The notes beneath the pieces are model-generated. The model was not told the origin of the DNA, searched no databases, and saw nothing but the letters and a program-made list of their open reading frames with translations. From Betaproteobacteria bacterium (GTDB lineage: Bacteria > Pseudomonadota > Gammaproteobacteria > Burkholderiales > SG8-41): DNA of 45,445 nt. The translations under genes and the position numbers were made by a program. Within the stretch, counting starts at the first letter, position 1, and the number at the start of each line of letters is the position of its first letter. Shown here piece by piece: positions 33,702 through 42,713 of this stretch. Location of the stretch: contig VGID01000033.1 in NCBI GenBank assembly GCA_016868035.1, positions 1-45,445 of the forward strand, in the 5' to 3' direction.

Positions 33702-33888
33702 GATGAATGATGGGTAATCGGTGATGGCAGCTCCCCGCCCGGATCTGGTCTCACGCATTACCCATTTCCCATTTCCGATTTCCAAAGCCCGGTCACCGGT
33801 CGCGTCGTGCGGAATAACCCGATTCACGACTATCGATTTACGGCTCACGAGGGGTTTCTCCATTCACCGTTCACTGTTCACCGTTCAC
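33702..33888. repeat. heptamer array locus III (two sub-arrays)
   Basis: Sub-array a: a degenerate left arm (33702-33727, TGGGTAA and TCGGTGA units) and a right arm of four units, CATTACC, CATTTCC twice, GATTTCC (33756-33783). Sub-array b: four units of CATTCAC, CGTTCAC, TGTTCAC, CGTTCAC (33861-33888), with degenerate related bases at 33831-33850. Sub-array a lies just upstream of rffA; sub-array b gives the zinc-ribbon methyltransferase its stop. Confidence 0.8.
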
Positions 33889-34768
33889 CACCGCGCGAAG
33901 GACGGCGGGCGACGAGCAGCAGCGAGCCGCCGGCGGGCAGGCTGATGCCCGCGCGGATGAACAGCCGCTCGAAGGCGAGCACCGCCTCCAGCGTGCGGTT
34001 GAGCCACGGGGCGATCTTCAGCTCCGCGAGGGGGTCGTAATCGGCCCTCTGCGCTCGGCGCGTCATCAGGCGCGTGGCCATCATGAACGGCAGCAGCAGA
34101 GAGACAAAGGACGTCATTGTAACGATATCGAATCCGGCCTGCCGCGCCTTCTCCCGCAGCTCGGAGGCGCGATAGCGGCGCACGTGATGCGCGCGCCGGT
34201 CATACTCGCTCCACAGGAACGGGTGCTGCGGTACCGTGACCAGCAGGCCGCCGCCGGGCACGAGCGATTCCCGCAGCTCTGCAAGCACCGCAACATCCTC
34301 CTCGATGTGCTCGATCACGTCGAACGCGCCGACGACATCGAACTCCTCCCGGTACGGAATGCGGCGCGCGTCCATTTGCATCAGGCCCGCGCCCGGGGCG
34401 CGGCGCGCGGCAAAAGAGACCCCGTGGCTCGATACCTCGCTCCCCGCGAGCTTGAGCCCGGGAAAGGCCGCGGCGATCCCGGCAAGCACGAAACCCGTGC
34501 CGCAGCCCACCTCGAGGAAGCTCCTGGCTCCGGGAAAGAAACGCCCGAGCGCCCAGATGATCAGGCGGTTGCGGGAACGGAACCAGAAGTTGCCCGCCTC
34601 GAGCGCGGCGAGCTCCCCGAAATGCGCGGAGTCAAAGCCCATGTCCGCGGCCGCAAGCTCCGGCGCGAAGGCTCGAAACCCGTCCACGACCGGCGGCTCG
34701 AACCCGCAATGCGGACAACGCCAGTTCTCCTCCTGAAACGCACCGCCGCAGCGCACGCACAACTTCAA
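33878..34768 (-). CDS. SAM-dependent methyltransferase with N-terminal zinc ribbon
   Basis: A 296-residue protein. The N-terminus has a CVRCGGAF...CPHCGFEPP zinc ribbon (two CxxC pairs in residues 4-21). The methyltransferase domain follows: SFLEVGCGTGFVLAGI near residue 84, FDVVGAFDVIEHIEEDVAVL, and VPQHPFLWSEYDRRAHHVRRY, typical of Methyltransf_11/23 enzymes in glycan clusters. A hydrophobic segment near residue 220 (FVSLLLPFMMATRLM) suggests membrane contact. The last codons and TGA lie in a heptamer array. Confidence 0.9.
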   Translation of the reverse strand: MKLCVRCGGAFQEENWRCPHCGFEPPVVDGFRAFAPELAAADMGFDSAHFGELAALEAGNFWFRSRNRLIIWALGRFFPGARSFLEVGCGTGFVLAGIAAAFPGLKLAGSEVSSHGVSFAARRAPGAGLMQMDARRIPYREEFDVVGAFDVIEHIEEDVAVLAELRESLVPGGGLLVTVPQHPFLWSEYDRRAHHVRRYRASELREKARQAGFDIVTMTSFVSLLLPFMMATRLMTRRAQRADYDPLAELKIAPWLNRTLEAVLAFERLFIRAGISLPAGGSLLLVARRPSRGGER

Positions 34769-34838
34769 CCCTGGCTCCCGATGGTCACGACCCGCTTATA
34801 AACCGGAAGCGCGAAATATAGGAACACGTGGGCGCAGC

Positions 34839-35507
34839 TCAGGGAATCGTCCGATGATAGACATCAACCGGTTTGCGAAACCGAAACCCGAGCGAGGCGT
34901 ACAAATTGAGAGCCGCCAGATTTGCGACGGAGATCGAGCTCACCACCTCGCGGTGTCCCGCTTCGAAAAGCGCCATGCACAGCGCCGTCCACCAGTACTT
35001 GGACAGGCCGCGTCCGCGGTACTGCGGTGCAAGTGCATGGAGCACGAGCTTGTTTGCTACCGCCGCGCAGAAACCCGCGAGAGTGCCGCGATGTAACAAC
35101 CCCGAAACCGTACCGGCGGCGTGGAGTTGCCGGAGCCACTCGTCGTAGCGGCGGTCGGCTAGCGCACGATCGATCGAGAAATCCCGGTGGAACCGGCCGT
35201 GCGTGAACGCGCCGTGGCAAATCTGCAGCAACTGGTCGCAGGGCACATCACGAGTCAATGTGGCGTCTGCGTGCCCTTCACCCGCCAATTGCCCATAGGC
35301 GCAGAACGGTTCTATCAAAGTATCACAATAATAGAAGCCTTCCTCGTGCAGGATGCGCTTGTCCGAAAGCGGGTCGACTTTGACGGTGTAGTGCCCCGGC
35401 ACCTCGCGCATCCGCGCCATTGCCTCCGGCGTTGCCGCTCTTATTTCGAAAGTCTCGCAACCCAGGACCACCGCGTCCCACGGTGTTTTCTCAATCAGGC
35501 TTCGCAT
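34839..35507 (-). CDS. GNAT acetyltransferase, WecD/RffC-like
   Basis: A 222-residue GNAT protein with layout and length like WecD (dTDP-fucosamine acetyltransferase): an N-terminal substrate domain (TPWDAVVLGCETFEIR), GAFTHGRFHRDFSIDRALADRRYDEWL, and the acetyl-CoA site LAPQYRGRGLSKYWWTA near residue 165, followed by SISVANLAALNLYASLGFRF. It would N-acetylate the amino sugar made by the RffA-like enzyme. The first 17 bp overlap the end of the GT2 gene before it, so the two are coupled. Confidence 0.82.
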   Translation of the reverse strand: MRSLIEKTPWDAVVLGCETFEIRAATPEAMARMREVPGHYTVKVDPLSDKRILHEEGFYYCDTLIEPFCAYGQLAGEGHADATLTRDVPCDQLLQICHGAFTHGRFHRDFSIDRALADRRYDEWLRQLHAAGTVSGLLHRGTLAGFCAAVANKLVLHALAPQYRGRGLSKYWWTALCMALFEAGHREVVSSISVANLAALNLYASLGFRFRKPVDVYHRTIP

Positions 35508-36432
35508 CGCGCTCGAACGTCGTCCGCATCACAATGTAGAGGGGGCGCTTTTTTGCTTCGTCGAACGTCTTTCCCAGATAGATGCCCAGCATGCCCAGGA
35601 TCGCGATGATGATTCCACCCATGAAGTAGACGGAGACGATCAGACTGCTCCAACCCGTGATCGCCGATCCGTAGAGCACGGCACGAAACATGATGTACAC
35701 CCCATAACTGAACGCGAGAAATGCGATCAGGAAGCCGAGCCGGATCGCAAGGCGCAGGGGCTTGTCCGAATACGCGACGATGGTATTGGCCGCCAGCTGC
35801 CAGAGCTTGCCGAACGTGTAGGTCGAAGGGCCGTGGTAACGCTCGGCGTGCTGCACGTCGATCGCCGCGCTGCGAAAGCCCATCCAGCCAACCAGCGCGC
35901 CGAAGAAACGGAGCTGCTCCCGCATCTGGCGAAAACTTTCCACTACCTTGCGTGACATGACGCGGAAATTTCCCGCCTGCGGATCGTAGTCGACATCTGC
36001 AAGATAGCTGAACAGCTTGTAGAAGAGCCGCGAGGTGAGACGCTTCAGCGGATGGTCGTTGCGCCAGCCCCGGCGCGCGACCACGATGTCATAGCCCTCA
36101 CGCGCCTTGGCGTAGAGGCGGGGGATCTCCTCCGGCTGGTCCTGCAGGTCGCAGTCCATCACCACCACCCAGTCCGCGTCGCAGTGATCGAGCCCGGCGG
36201 TGATTCCGTAGTGCTGGCCGAAGTTGCGGCTGAACTGCAGGCCCTTCACCCGGGCATCCCCGCGCGCGAGGTCCTGGATGATTTCCCACGAGCGGTCCCC
36301 GCCGCAGTCCTCCACCATCACGATCTCGAAGTCCTGGGTGATGGGCGAGAGCGCGGCCACCAGCCTGCGATAGAGCTCCTCCAGGCAGCCTTCCGCCTGG
36401 TACACGGGCGTTACGACGGAGATGTGAGGCAT
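35491..36432 (-). CDS. undecaprenyl-phosphate glycosyltransferase, GtrB/ArnC-like GT2
   Basis: A 313-residue GT2 with two C-terminal membrane helices (about residues 232-255 and 265-288). Motifs: ISVVTPVYQAEGCLEELYRRL, IVMVEDCGGDRSWEII, SRNFGQHYGITAGLDHC, VVVMDCDLQDQPEEIP (DCDLQDQPE, the metal site of this branch), and HAERYHGPSTYTF in place of the usual R-x-x-G-x-S motif. Such enzymes make undecaprenyl-phosphate sugars for use in the periplasm. Gene context suggests the donor is the acetamido-dideoxy sugar made by the neighbours. Confidence 0.9.
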   Translation of the reverse strand: MPHISVVTPVYQAEGCLEELYRRLVAALSPITQDFEIVMVEDCGGDRSWEIIQDLARGDARVKGLQFSRNFGQHYGITAGLDHCDADWVVVMDCDLQDQPEEIPRLYAKAREGYDIVVARRGWRNDHPLKRLTSRLFYKLFSYLADVDYDPQAGNFRVMSRKVVESFRQMREQLRFFGALVGWMGFRSAAIDVQHAERYHGPSTYTFGKLWQLAANTIVAYSDKPLRLAIRLGFLIAFLAFSYGVYIMFRAVLYGSAITGWSSLIVSVYFMGGIIIAILGMLGIYLGKTFDEAKKRPLYIVMRTTFERDAKPD

Positions 36433-36456
36433 GGCTAGCGCTCATGCAGCATAAGT

Positions 36457-36507
36457 GGTAAGCGGTAAGCAGTAAGCGGAAAATTCATCAACACTGGTTC
36501 TTCCCCT

Positions 36508-36532
<25 letters not shown>
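36457..36532. repeat. heptamer array locus IV
   Basis: Left arm of three units, GGTAAGC twice and AGTAAGC (36457-36477); right arm of about four units of GCTCACT/CTTCACT type (36506-36532). Read on the - strand, the right arm encodes the end of MsbA (VSSEQGQ) and its TGA. The left arm lies between msbA and the GT2 gene. Confidence 0.8.
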
Positions 36533-38277
<1,745 letters not shown>

Positions 38278-38312
38278 GTGCGCGAACGATAGCAAACTTG
38301 CCACGGAAATGA

Positions 38313-38345
38313 AAACGGCACCCCGGCGCGGACGGGGTGCCGTTT
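38313..38345 (-). terminator. terminator after btuB
   Basis: AACGGCACCCCG and CGGGGTGCCGTT form a 12-bp perfect stem (about 38314-38344) with a short loop. On the - strand a TTTTC run follows. It would separate btuB from msbA. Confidence 0.8.
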
Positions 38346-38361
38346 CGGCGCGAGGGCGGCG

Positions 38362-40449
38362 TTATTTCAGCACGTATTCGAGGGTCAGCATGAAGCTGCG
38401 CTCGGGTAGCGGATACGCGTTGTATCGGTCGGGCGTTGCCGCGGCCTGGCTGCGCACCGCGTAGTTGTAGTACTTCTCGTTGAAAAGGTTGTTCGCCGCC
38501 GCCGATACGCGCCAGTCCTTGCCGTGGTAGACGAGCTTCAGATCGGCCACCGTGTACGCCGGGATCTTCGCGCCGAGAGTGTTGGCCTGATCGTTGTCCA
38601 TGTACTGCTCGCCGACGTACGTTAGCAGCGCGTTGAGGCGGATGCGCTCGGCGGGTGTCCACGACGCGTTCAAGTTGAGCTTGTGGCGCGGCACTAGCGG
38701 CACGGTCTTGCCCGCGATGACGACGTTCGACTGCGCAAATCCGCCGCCCGGGAACGCGCCCTGCCGGAAACGCGCGTCGATGTAAGTGTAGCCCGCGCCC
38801 GCGGTGAGCGTTCCGGTGATCGGCCGGCGCGCCTCCAGCTCGGCACCACGGCGCCGCGACGGCGGCAGGTTGGTGTTTCCGATGCCGGTGGTGAAGGCAT
38901 CGAGATGGATCTCATCGGTGACGTCCAGCTCGAACAGCGTGGCACGGAAGTACCCTGTTTTCCTGCGGGCTTCCACCCCGATCTCGCGCGAGCGCGTGTT
39001 CTGGGGCCGCAGGAACTGGAACTGGTTGGTGAACGCGGGCGACGTCTCGTAGATCTCGTCCACGTTGGCGAAGCGGTAGCTGCGGCCCGTCTTGCCGATC
39101 AGCGCGAGGGCCGGGGAGAGCTGGTAGCGCAGTCCGATCTCATGGGCATGCTCCCACTCGGAGTGGCCTCCCGCCGGCGCCCCGGAGCCGAAGGCGCCCC
39201 CCGGCGCCGTGGCGTCGAAGCGGTCGCTTGCGGTTATGCGCAGCCGCTCGCGGCGCGCGCCAGCGGTGAAGGTTATCCGCTCGGTCGCCCGGGTGGTGTG
39301 GTGCAGGTAGTAGCCCTCCGTGCGCTGGCTCGCATCGACGATATTGAAGGGCTGGCCGACGTTCACCGGCGAGTTGGAGCGCCGCAGGCGGTAGTCCCAG
39401 CGGTACGCGTCGAAGCCCGCAACGAGCGTATTCGCGTTCCCGAAGGCCCGGTGCGCGATCCTCACGCGCGGGGTGAACGACCACACATCGAGGTCGACGA
39501 CGCGGTAGTCGGGAAAGCCGCCGAAATCGAAGTTCGAGGTCTGGCGCTTGTCGCGGTAGCCGGCGCCGATCGTGAACTCGCCGAGCTCCGTTTCGTGGAT
39601 CCAGTCGAGCGTCGCGCGGTTGCCCTCGCGCTGCGCGTAGTCGAGCGGCGTGCCGGTCCCGCGGCGGTTCGTCGCGAGCTGGTTCACGCCGGCACTGGGC
39701 TGCACGGTGCGCGCTCCCGGCAGGCGGATGCCCTGGTTGTCCGTCCCGAGCTTCAGCGCGACTTCCCCGCGCCCGGTGAGATAGCGCAGGTCCGCCTGCG
39801 CGTTGCCCTGGCGGTTGTGGTTGTTGGCGCGATAGCCGTCGGATTCGAGATTGGCCGCGGTCACGTGGATGCCGACGCGATCGCGAAAGTAGTTGGCGGT
39901 GAGCTCGCCCACCCTCGTGCCGTAGCCCGCCGCGCGGACCTCCAGGCCGGCCCGGTTGCCGATCGCCTCGGGCGAGCGCGTGATGATATTGACCACGCCC
40001 GCGCTGGCGCCATCGCCGTAGAGCACGCCGCCCCCGCCGCGCACGATCTCGATGCGCTCGATCGCGCCCAGCGGAATCGCCGACCAGTGCACTCCGGAGA
40101 GGTCGATATCGGTGACACGGCGTCCGTCCACCAGGATCAGCGTGTTCTGGGCTCCGAAGATGCCGAAACCGCGCAGGTCCACGGTGGTGGTCGCCGCGTT
40201 GTTGCCGAAGAAATCGTGGATCGCGATTCCGGCCTGCTCCGAGAGCAGGTCGGGCACGGTCCGCGCGGTACTGGCGCGGATGTCCTCGGCGCCGATGACC
40301 GTGACGTTGACCGGCTTGTCCACGTAGCGCTCCTTGAAGCGCGTCGCGGTTACCACGATTTCCTCGCCCCGCGTCACGGGGCGTTCCGCCGCGTGCGCGC
40401 CGGCCAGGGCGGCTGCGGCCAATACAACGATGGGCAGAGAAGAACGCAT
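38362..40449 (-). CDS. btuB: TonB-dependent cobalamin receptor BtuB-like
   Basis: A 695-residue outer-membrane receptor that imports cobalamin with TonB energy. The signal peptide is MRSSLPIVVLAAAALAGAHA, cut before AERP; the TonB box is EEIVVTATRF. The plug domain follows (VPDLLSEQAGIAI, VDLRGFG, ILVDGRRV, IERIEIVRGGGGVLYGDGASAGVVNIITR), then a beta barrel ending FMLTLEYVLK. It is longer than E. coli BtuB. ATG 40449 has GAGGA 8 bases upstream and starts the signal peptide; the frame is open further upstream only through the riboswitch. Substrate assignment rests on the upstream cobalamin riboswitch. Expression should fall when B12 is plentiful. Confidence 0.92.
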   Translation of the reverse strand: MRSSLPIVVLAAAALAGAHAAERPVTRGEEIVVTATRFKERYVDKPVNVTVIGAEDIRASTARTVPDLLSEQAGIAIHDFFGNNAATTTVDLRGFGIFGAQNTLILVDGRRVTDIDLSGVHWSAIPLGAIERIEIVRGGGGVLYGDGASAGVVNIITRSPEAIGNRAGLEVRAAGYGTRVGELTANYFRDRVGIHVTAANLESDGYRANNHNRQGNAQADLRYLTGRGEVALKLGTDNQGIRLPGARTVQPSAGVNQLATNRRGTGTPLDYAQREGNRATLDWIHETELGEFTIGAGYRDKRQTSNFDFGGFPDYRVVDLDVWSFTPRVRIAHRAFGNANTLVAGFDAYRWDYRLRRSNSPVNVGQPFNIVDASQRTEGYYLHHTTRATERITFTAGARRERLRITASDRFDATAPGGAFGSGAPAGGHSEWEHAHEIGLRYQLSPALALIGKTGRSYRFANVDEIYETSPAFTNQFQFLRPQNTRSREIGVEARRKTGYFRATLFELDVTDEIHLDAFTTGIGNTNLPPSRRRGAELEARRPITGTLTAGAGYTYIDARFRQGAFPGGGFAQSNVVIAGKTVPLVPRHKLNLNASWTPAERIRLNALLTYVGEQYMDNDQANTLGAKIPAYTVADLKLVYHGKDWRVSAAANNLFNEKYYNYAVRSQAAATPDRYNAYPLPERSFMLTLEYVLK

Positions 40450-40547
40450 GACATGTCCTCGCAACGCACGCCCGCCGCGTGCAAACAAGCGCAAGGAGAT
40501 GCTGCGGCAAGGAGTCGCACGGATGCGCCGCCTCCCCGCGGCATTTC

Positions 40548-40822
40548 CACCGTCGGACTGGGCCGGTATACGGGCTTGCGAGAACCTGGCGCGCCGCCTT
40601 CCCATGCGCTCGACGCGCAAAGTGGCGTGATGGCGCGCCCACGCTCGCTTACCGTTGCGGGGGCAGCACAGGCATTGGAGCAGGAATGAGGATTGAGGAT
40701 TGGGGATTGAGTAACCACCGTTCACTCAAACCCCTCGATCCCCGATCCTAGGATCTCAATCCTGGATCCGCACCTGTTTCCCGTTGAACCCGCCTCGTGA
40801 GCCGAGGTCGGGCACCCGGTGC
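40548..40822 (-). promoter_or_regulatory. cobalamin riboswitch with inserted heptamer array
   Basis: Read on the - strand, all conserved parts are in order. First come GGGTGCCC and CGGGAAACAGGTGCGG (5' half), then, after an insert, CCTGTGCTGCCCCCGCAAC, CGGTAAGCG and CATGGGAAGGCG, and finally the B12 box AGCCCGTATACCGGCC (complement of 40561-40576). CACCG and CGGTG can close the outer stem. The CAGG/CCTG stem is kept, but its loop is expanded by 86 bp of heptamer repeats. It lies 100 bp ahead of btuB and is expected to repress btuB when adenosylcobalamin binds. Confidence 0.88.
40682..40767. repeat. heptamer array locus V, inside riboswitch loop
   Basis: Left arm: AGGAATG, AGGATTG twice, GGGATTG (40682-40709). 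Right arm: five degenerate units, CCTCGAT, CCCCGAT, CCTAGGA, TCTCAAT, CCTGGAT (40733-40767). The arms are partly complementary. The array lies exactly between the two conserved halves of the cobalamin riboswitch. Confidence 0.85.
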
Positions 40823-40874
40823 CGAGCCTCGGCCGGCCGACGCTCACGGAAAGCGGGCTGGCCAAGGCGCAACG

Positions 40875-40903
40875 ATTGTAGCGGCGAACGGGAAAATGCT
40901 CAA
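40875..40903 (-). promoter_or_regulatory. btuB promoter
   Basis: On the - strand TTGAGC (40903-40898) and TACAAT (40880-40875) are 17 bp apart. Transcription would start near 40868, about 45 bases before the riboswitch. Confidence 0.6.
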
Positions 40904-41245
40904 ACGCAGCGGGACAGGAAATCAAGTGACTTCGCCAGTGCCAGGATCGCGGCTGCGCGCCTGCTTCGCGCAGCCGGTCCACCATGTGGCGGCCCACTGC
41001 TGGCAGCCCCGGGCAACTCGGTTTGCCCCTGGTGGAAGGACCCTTTAGCACGCGCTCCGGCGCCGGTCCCCTTGCACAGCATGCGGCTGCGGGGGGGTGT
41101 TTTTTACACGCCGAGTCAGACCTTTAAGCACGAGCCCGTGACGCCCGCACCGACCGCGTGCGCACGCGCGGGCCATCGTTGCAAAAGTCACAAAAAGGGC
41201 TCATCAATTTGATGCTAAACAACATTCAAAAAAGGACCTTAGCAG
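40904..41245. other. gene-free divergent region between btuB and zapB-like gene
   Basis: About 340 bp with no convincing gene. It has a GC-rich half with a GGGCAA/TTTGCCC hairpin near 41010-41028 and an AT-rich half from 41165 leading into the zapB-like promoter. Confidence 0.5.
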
Positions 41246-41275
41246 TTGACCTAACAGGATTTTCGCAACTATAGT
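41246..41275 (+). promoter_or_regulatory. promoter of zapB-like/zapA operon, probably leaderless
   Basis: TTGACC (41246-41251) and TATAGT (41270-41275) are 18 bp apart, close to consensus. The expected start point, 7 bases after the -10 box, is the A of ATG 41282. No ribosome site lies between them. Confidence 0.7.
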
Positions 41276-41281
41276 GTGCGC

Positions 41282-41482
41282 ATGGATTCGGAACTGAAAT
41301 CACTCGAACGGAAAATCAGTCAGTTCATCGAACTGGCCCAGCGGCTCCGCGTCAACAACGAGCAGTTGCGCCAGGAGCTTGCGTCTGCGCGCAACGACAA
41401 CAAGCACCTCACGGAAAAAATCAGTTCCGCCACCGATCGCCTCGAGAGCCTGCTCAATCAGCTCCCCGAAAACGACGCATGA
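41282..41482 (+). CDS. small coiled-coil cell-division protein, ZapB-like (TIGR02449 type)
   Basis: A 66-residue, almost entirely helical coiled-coil protein: LKSLERKISQFIELAQRLRVNNEQLRQELASARNDNKHLTEKI, with heptad spacing of Leu/Ile. Proteins of this kind next to zapA are thought to help organise the FtsZ ring. ATG 41282 is chosen over GTG 41276 because the -10 box ends at 41275. Its stop overlaps the zapA ATG (ATGA). Confidence 0.85.
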   Translation: MDSELKSLERKISQFIELAQRLRVNNEQLRQELASARNDNKHLTEKISSATDRLESLLNQLPENDA

Positions 41483-41790
41483 GCGCGGACTCAAAGGGGC
41501 TTCAGATCAACGTCATGGGGCGCGAATTTCGCGTCGCCTGTCCCGAGAACGAGCAAAAGGGCCTGCTCGAGGCGGTGGATTACCTCAACCGGAAAATGCA
41601 GGAGATCCGCGACGGCGGAAAGATCGTGGGGCTCGAGCGCATTGCGATCATGGCGGCGCTCAACATCGCGCATGAGTTGCTCACCACCAAGGTCGGCGGC
41701 GGCTTTGACATCGCGGAGATCAAGCGTAGAATGGCCCACATGGAGACAATCCTCGATCAGGCGGTGTTCGATCAGAAGGAATTGTTCTAA
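41479..41790 (+). CDS. zapA: cell division protein ZapA
   Basis: A 103-residue FtsZ-binding protein that promotes filament bundling at midcell. The N-terminal globular domain has LQINVMGREFRVACPENEQKGLLEAVDYLNRKM, then GKIVGLERIAIMAALNIAHELL, and a C-terminal coiled coil. The zapA-6S RNA order downstream is conserved in many beta- and gammaproteobacteria. ATG 41479 overlaps the previous stop by 4 bases. Confidence 0.95.
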   Translation: MSADSKGLQINVMGREFRVACPENEQKGLLEAVDYLNRKMQEIRDGGKIVGLERIAIMAALNIAHELLTTKVGGGFDIAEIKRRMAHMETILDQAVFDQKELF

Positions 41791-41792
41791 GT

Positions 41793-41972
41793 TTCCCCTG
41801 CGGTGTTCGCCTTAGGACCTGGAATCTCTGAACCAACATCGTTGAATCTGGTTGCCGACTCAAGCAGCACCGGTGTGCGCGTCCCACATGGAAGCGCCTA
41901 AAGGGCTCGGAAGGCGACCACCTTGGACCATCGGTTCAAGATGAAGGCCTGACGGCACAAGCGGGGGTCCCT
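41793..41972 (+). ncRNA. ssrS: 6S RNA
   Basis: About 180 bases immediately after zapA. The ends pair (CCCCTGCGG near the 5' end with GCGGGGG near the 3' end). Family-typical stretches are GTGTTCGCC, GGTTGCCGACTC, GGAAGGCGACCACCTTGGACC and GGTTCAAGATGAAGGCCTGACGGCACAAGC. 6S RNA mimics an open promoter and binds sigma-70 RNA polymerase in stationary phase. The exact ends were set from the closing stem. Confidence 0.88.
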
Positions 41973-41974
41973 AC

Positions 41975-42004
41975 AAAAAATGCGGCGCTCGCCGCATTTT
42001 TTTT
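41975..42004 (+). terminator. terminator after 6S RNA
   Basis: AAAAAATGCGGC, loop GCTC, GCCGCATTTTTTTT: a perfect 12-bp stem with a T-run. The A-run on the other side lets it work in both directions. Confidence 0.92.
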
Positions 42005-42120
42005 GGGAATGGGGAATAGGAAATAGGAAGTCGGGAAAGCACGGCCCGTTTCCGGTCAAGACGCAATGTTGGATCAAGGGGTGGTCGGTATCCATTTCCG
42101 ATTTCCCATTCACCATTCAC
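42005..42120. repeat. heptamer array locus VI
   Basis: Left arm of five units, GGGAATG, GGGAATA, GGAAATA, GGAAGTC, GGGAAAG (42005-42039), starting on the last T of the 6S terminator. Right arm of four units, CATTTCC, GATTTCC, CATTCAC twice (42093-42120), ending 6 bases before the EVE gene ATG. Confidence 0.88.
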
Positions 42121-42126
42121 CCGCGT

Positions 42127-42609
42127 ATGCGTTACTGGCTGATGAAATCCGAACCGTCCGTCTACGGCATCGGCGATCTGGAACAGGAACCGGACAGGAC
42201 CACGGAGTGGAGCGGGGTGCGCAACTACCAGGCGCGCAATTTCATGCGCGACGAGATGCGCGTCGGCGACCGTGCTTTCTTCTGCCACTCGAGCTGCGAT
42301 GAGCCGGGGATCGCGGGCATCGTCGAGGTCGCGAGGGCGGCCTATCCCGACGAGACGCAGTTTGACCGGAAGAGCGCGTACTACGATGCGGGCGCGGACG
42401 CCGGCAATCCGCGCTGGTACAACGTGGACGTGCGGCTCGTAAAGAAGACGCGGCTCGTCGGCATCGCCGAGCTGCGAGCGAACGCGGCGCTCAAACGCAT
42501 GCGCGTACTGCAGAGGGGCAACCGGCTGTCGATCACGCCGGTGACCGCGAAGGAGTGGGGCTGCATCATCCGCATGATGGGGGAATCGGGAATAGGAAAT
42601 AGGAAATAG
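42127..42609 (+). CDS. EVE-domain protein
   Basis: A 160-residue protein almost entirely made of an EVE (PUA-like) domain: MRYWLMKSEPSVYGIGDLE, TTEWSGVRNYQARNFMRDEMRVGDRAFFCHSSC, GIVEVARAAYPDETQF and WYNVDVRLV. EVE domains bind modified bases in nucleic acid; a specific role here is not known. ATG 42127 is the family start. The natural protein should end near EWGCIIRMMG; the extra ESGIGNRK and TAG are encoded by the following heptamer array. Confidence 0.93.
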   Translation: MRYWLMKSEPSVYGIGDLEQEPDRTTEWSGVRNYQARNFMRDEMRVGDRAFFCHSSCDEPGIAGIVEVARAAYPDETQFDRKSAYYDAGADAGNPRWYNVDVRLVKKTRLVGIAELRANAALKRMRVLQRGNRLSITPVTAKEWGCIIRMMGESGIGNRK

Positions 42610-42691
42610 CGCGCGCCAGTCCTTCTGTGCGGCTGTGACGGCCGCGCCAGTGATGCTGTTCGCCATTTCCCATTGCCTATTTCCCATTCGC
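42581..42691. repeat. heptamer array locus VII
   Basis: Left arm of four units, GGGAATC, GGGAATA, GGAAATA twice (42581-42608); right arm of four units, CATTTCC, CATTGCC, TATTTCC, CATTCGC (42664-42691); 55-base spacer. The left arm contains the 3' end of the EVE gene. Confidence 0.92.
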
Positions 42692-42713
42692 CTAGACCGG
42701 AGAGAAAAAGCTC

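Noticed and set aside
40904-41245. A second regulatory RNA between btuB and the zapB-like gene
   Set aside because: Only a simple hairpin is visible and no riboswitch core motif was found.
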